A stretch of DNA of 64,000 nucleotides from Anaeromyxobacter oryzae (GTDB lineage Bacteria; Myxococcota; Myxococcia; Myxococcales; Anaeromyxobacteraceae), in NCBI RefSeq assembly GCF_023169945.1, contig NZ_AP025591.1:5936501-6000500 (forward strand), in the 5' to 3' direction. The position numbers and the translations under genes were made by a program. Positions 62,900 through 64,000 of this stretch are shown one piece after another; the stretch's first letter is position 1, and every line of letters begins with the position of its first letter. The notes beneath the pieces were generated by a model. The model ran no database searches. It was not told the DNA's origin and was given only the letters and a program-made list of their open reading frames with translations.

Positions 62900-64000
62900 G
62901 CGAGCGAATCCTCGTCACGAGCGCGCTGCCGTACGCGAACGGCTCGATCCACCTCGGGCACCTCGTCGAGTACATCCAGACGGACGTCTACGTCCGGTTC
63001 CGCCGCGCCTGCGGCGACGACGTGACCTACGTCTGCGCCGCCGACTCGCACGGCACGCCCATCGAAGTGAACGCCGCGAAGGCCGGGGTCACGCCGAAGG
63101 CGTTCGTCGAGAAGTACCGCGCCGAGCAGCACGCGGACTTCGCGCGCTTCGGGGTCGAGTTCTCGACGTACTACACGACGGACTCCGAGGAGAACCGGCG
63201 CTGGGCGTACCGCGTCTACGACGCGCTCAAGGCGAAGGGGCTCATCTACAAGAAGTCCGTCGAGCAGCTCTACTGCGAGACCGACCGGCGCTTCCTGCCG
63301 GACCGGTTCGTGAAGGGCACGTGCCCGGTCTGCAAGACGCCGGACCAGTACGGCGACGTCTGCGAGTCCTGCGGGACGACCTACGACCCGCGCGATCTCA
63401 AGGCCCCGTACTGCGCGATCTGCGGGAATCCGCCGATCGTCCGGACGAGCGATCACGCGTACGTGAACCTCCGCAAGCCCGAGGTCTTCGCCGTCATCGA
63501 CGGATGGGTGAACGCGGAGGGGCACCTCGTCCCGTCCGTGCGCGAGCAGGTGAAGGGCTGGCTCGCCGACCTCCAGGACTGGTGCATCACGCGCGACGAG
63601 CCGTACTTCGGGTTCCCCGTGAACGACCCGGAGTTCGCGGGCAAGTATCTCTACGTCTGGGTCGACGCGCCCATCGGCTACCTCTCGTCCGCCGAGCACT
63701 ACTTCAAGGACGAGGCGCCGGCCGGGCAGCGCCTCGCTCCGGCGGAGTTCGAGAAGCGCTACCTCGCCGTGGGCACGCCGAGCCGGATGGAGCACTTCAT
63801 CGGGAAGGACATCCTCCGCTTCCACGCGGTGTTCTGGCCGGCGATGCTCTGGGCCACCGGCCTCAAGCGCCCGGACCGGATGCCGGTGCACGGCCACCTC
63901 ACCGTGAACGGCGAGAAGATGTCGAAGTCCCGCGGCACGTTCATCACGGGCAAGACGTACCTCGACTCCGGGCTCGACCCCGAGCTGCTCCGGTACTTCT
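62896..64000 (+). CDS. metG: Methionyl-tRNA synthetase (cut by window end)
   Basis: The first 368 residues are present. TTG 62896 follows GGAAAGGAG and overlaps the holA stop. Class I motifs: SALPYANGSIHLGHLVEYIQTDVYVRF with HLGH, ADSHGTPIEV, three CxxC zinc knuckles (CPVC, CESC, CAIC), YVWVDAPIGYLSS, FIGKDILRFHAVFWPAML and KMSKS in GEKMSKSRGTFI. It charges initiator and elongator tRNA-Met. The anticodon domain and any dimer domain lie beyond the window, so the length cannot be checked. Confidence 0.97.
   Translation, partial: MSERILVTSALPYANGSIHLGHLVEYIQTDVYVRFRRACGDDVTYVCAADSHGTPIEVNAAKAGVTPKAFVEKYRAEQHADFARFGVEFSTYYTTDSEENRRWAYRVYDALKAKGLIYKKSVEQLYCETDRRFLPDRFVKGTCPVCKTPDQYGDVCESCGTTYDPRDLKAPYCAICGNPPIVRTSDHAYVNLRKPEVFAVIDGWVNAEGHLVPSVREQVKGWLADLQDWCITRDEPYFGFPVNDPEFAGKYLYVWVDAPIGYLSSAEHYFKDEAPAGQRLAPAEFEKRYLAVGTPSRMEHFIGKDILRFHAVFWPAMLWATGLKRPDRMPVHGHLTVNGEKMSKSRGTFITGKTYLDSGLDPELLRYF

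Overview
The window is very GC-rich, gene-dense DNA whose coding regions use G or C at nearly every third codon position. A CarD/CdnL-type regulator, a probable Myxococcales-restricted TIGR02265-like protein, a Tgl-like TPR lipoprotein, a myxobacterial cysteine-repeat lipoprotein and stand-alone FHA proteins together point to a myxobacterium (Myxococcota). Anaeromyxobacter is my best guess; the genus is inference. I found no rRNA, tRNA, CRISPR array, phage or classical IS element, and no stretch over 300 bases lacks a gene.

Layout. 1-9.8 kb: 3' end of serA, a membrane protein, hisZ-purA, a secreted TPR protein, a small membrane protein, then on the minus strand an FHA membrane protein, a small conserved protein and comEC. 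9.8-14.4 kb: cdnL/carD, an ispD-ispF fusion, a membrane protein and cysS, then a small basic protein and a cold-shock gene on the minus strand. 14.5-22.8 kb: a cysteine-rich repeat lipoprotein divergent from uvrB-uvrC, then cysK-cysE and ppa. 22.9-30.3 kb: small membrane and zinc-ribbon proteins, a GspE/PilB-type ATPase, a Ycf46-like AAA+ ATPase, an apparently frameshifted small membrane gene, an acetyltransferase and a polytopic membrane protein. 30.3-37.3 kb, minus strand: an inositol-phosphatase-family enzyme, a succinate/acetate CoA-transferase, plsB, a HEAT-repeat protein and a DnaJ. 37.4-47 kb: a SurA-N-like protein, rimI, pyrD, two phasin-like proteins, a lytic transglycosylase, queE, two unknown proteins, a tgl/pilF-like and a rodZ-like gene, a TIGR02265-like protein, recO and a PfkB kinase. 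47-64 kb: glyQS, two large lipoproteins, an FHA protein, a CpaC-N-like secreted protein, polA, divIVA (minus), a hybrid histidine kinase, then holB-holA-metG (metG cut by the window end).

Most genes are housekeeping (translation, DNA repair and replication, cysteine, purine, pyrimidine and isoprenoid synthesis), with surface and signalling proteins of myxobacterial type between them. Many neighbours overlap by 1-14 bases, so translational coupling is common.

The most unusual signals are: (1) two copies of a GC-rich palindromic repeat inserted exactly at gene junctions. One is flanked by a 41-bp duplication that keeps both the upstream stop and the downstream ribosome site and start; the other is inserted in frame ahead of a sugar kinase. 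(2) At least ten genes have a TAnnnT-type -10 box ending 6-8 nt before the start codon and no convincing Shine-Dalgarno, which suggests leaderless mRNAs. (3) A small two-helix membrane gene whose coding frame switches midway. (4) A cold-shock leader with mutually exclusive hairpins. (5) Family-atypical UvrC, HolA and PolA proteins.
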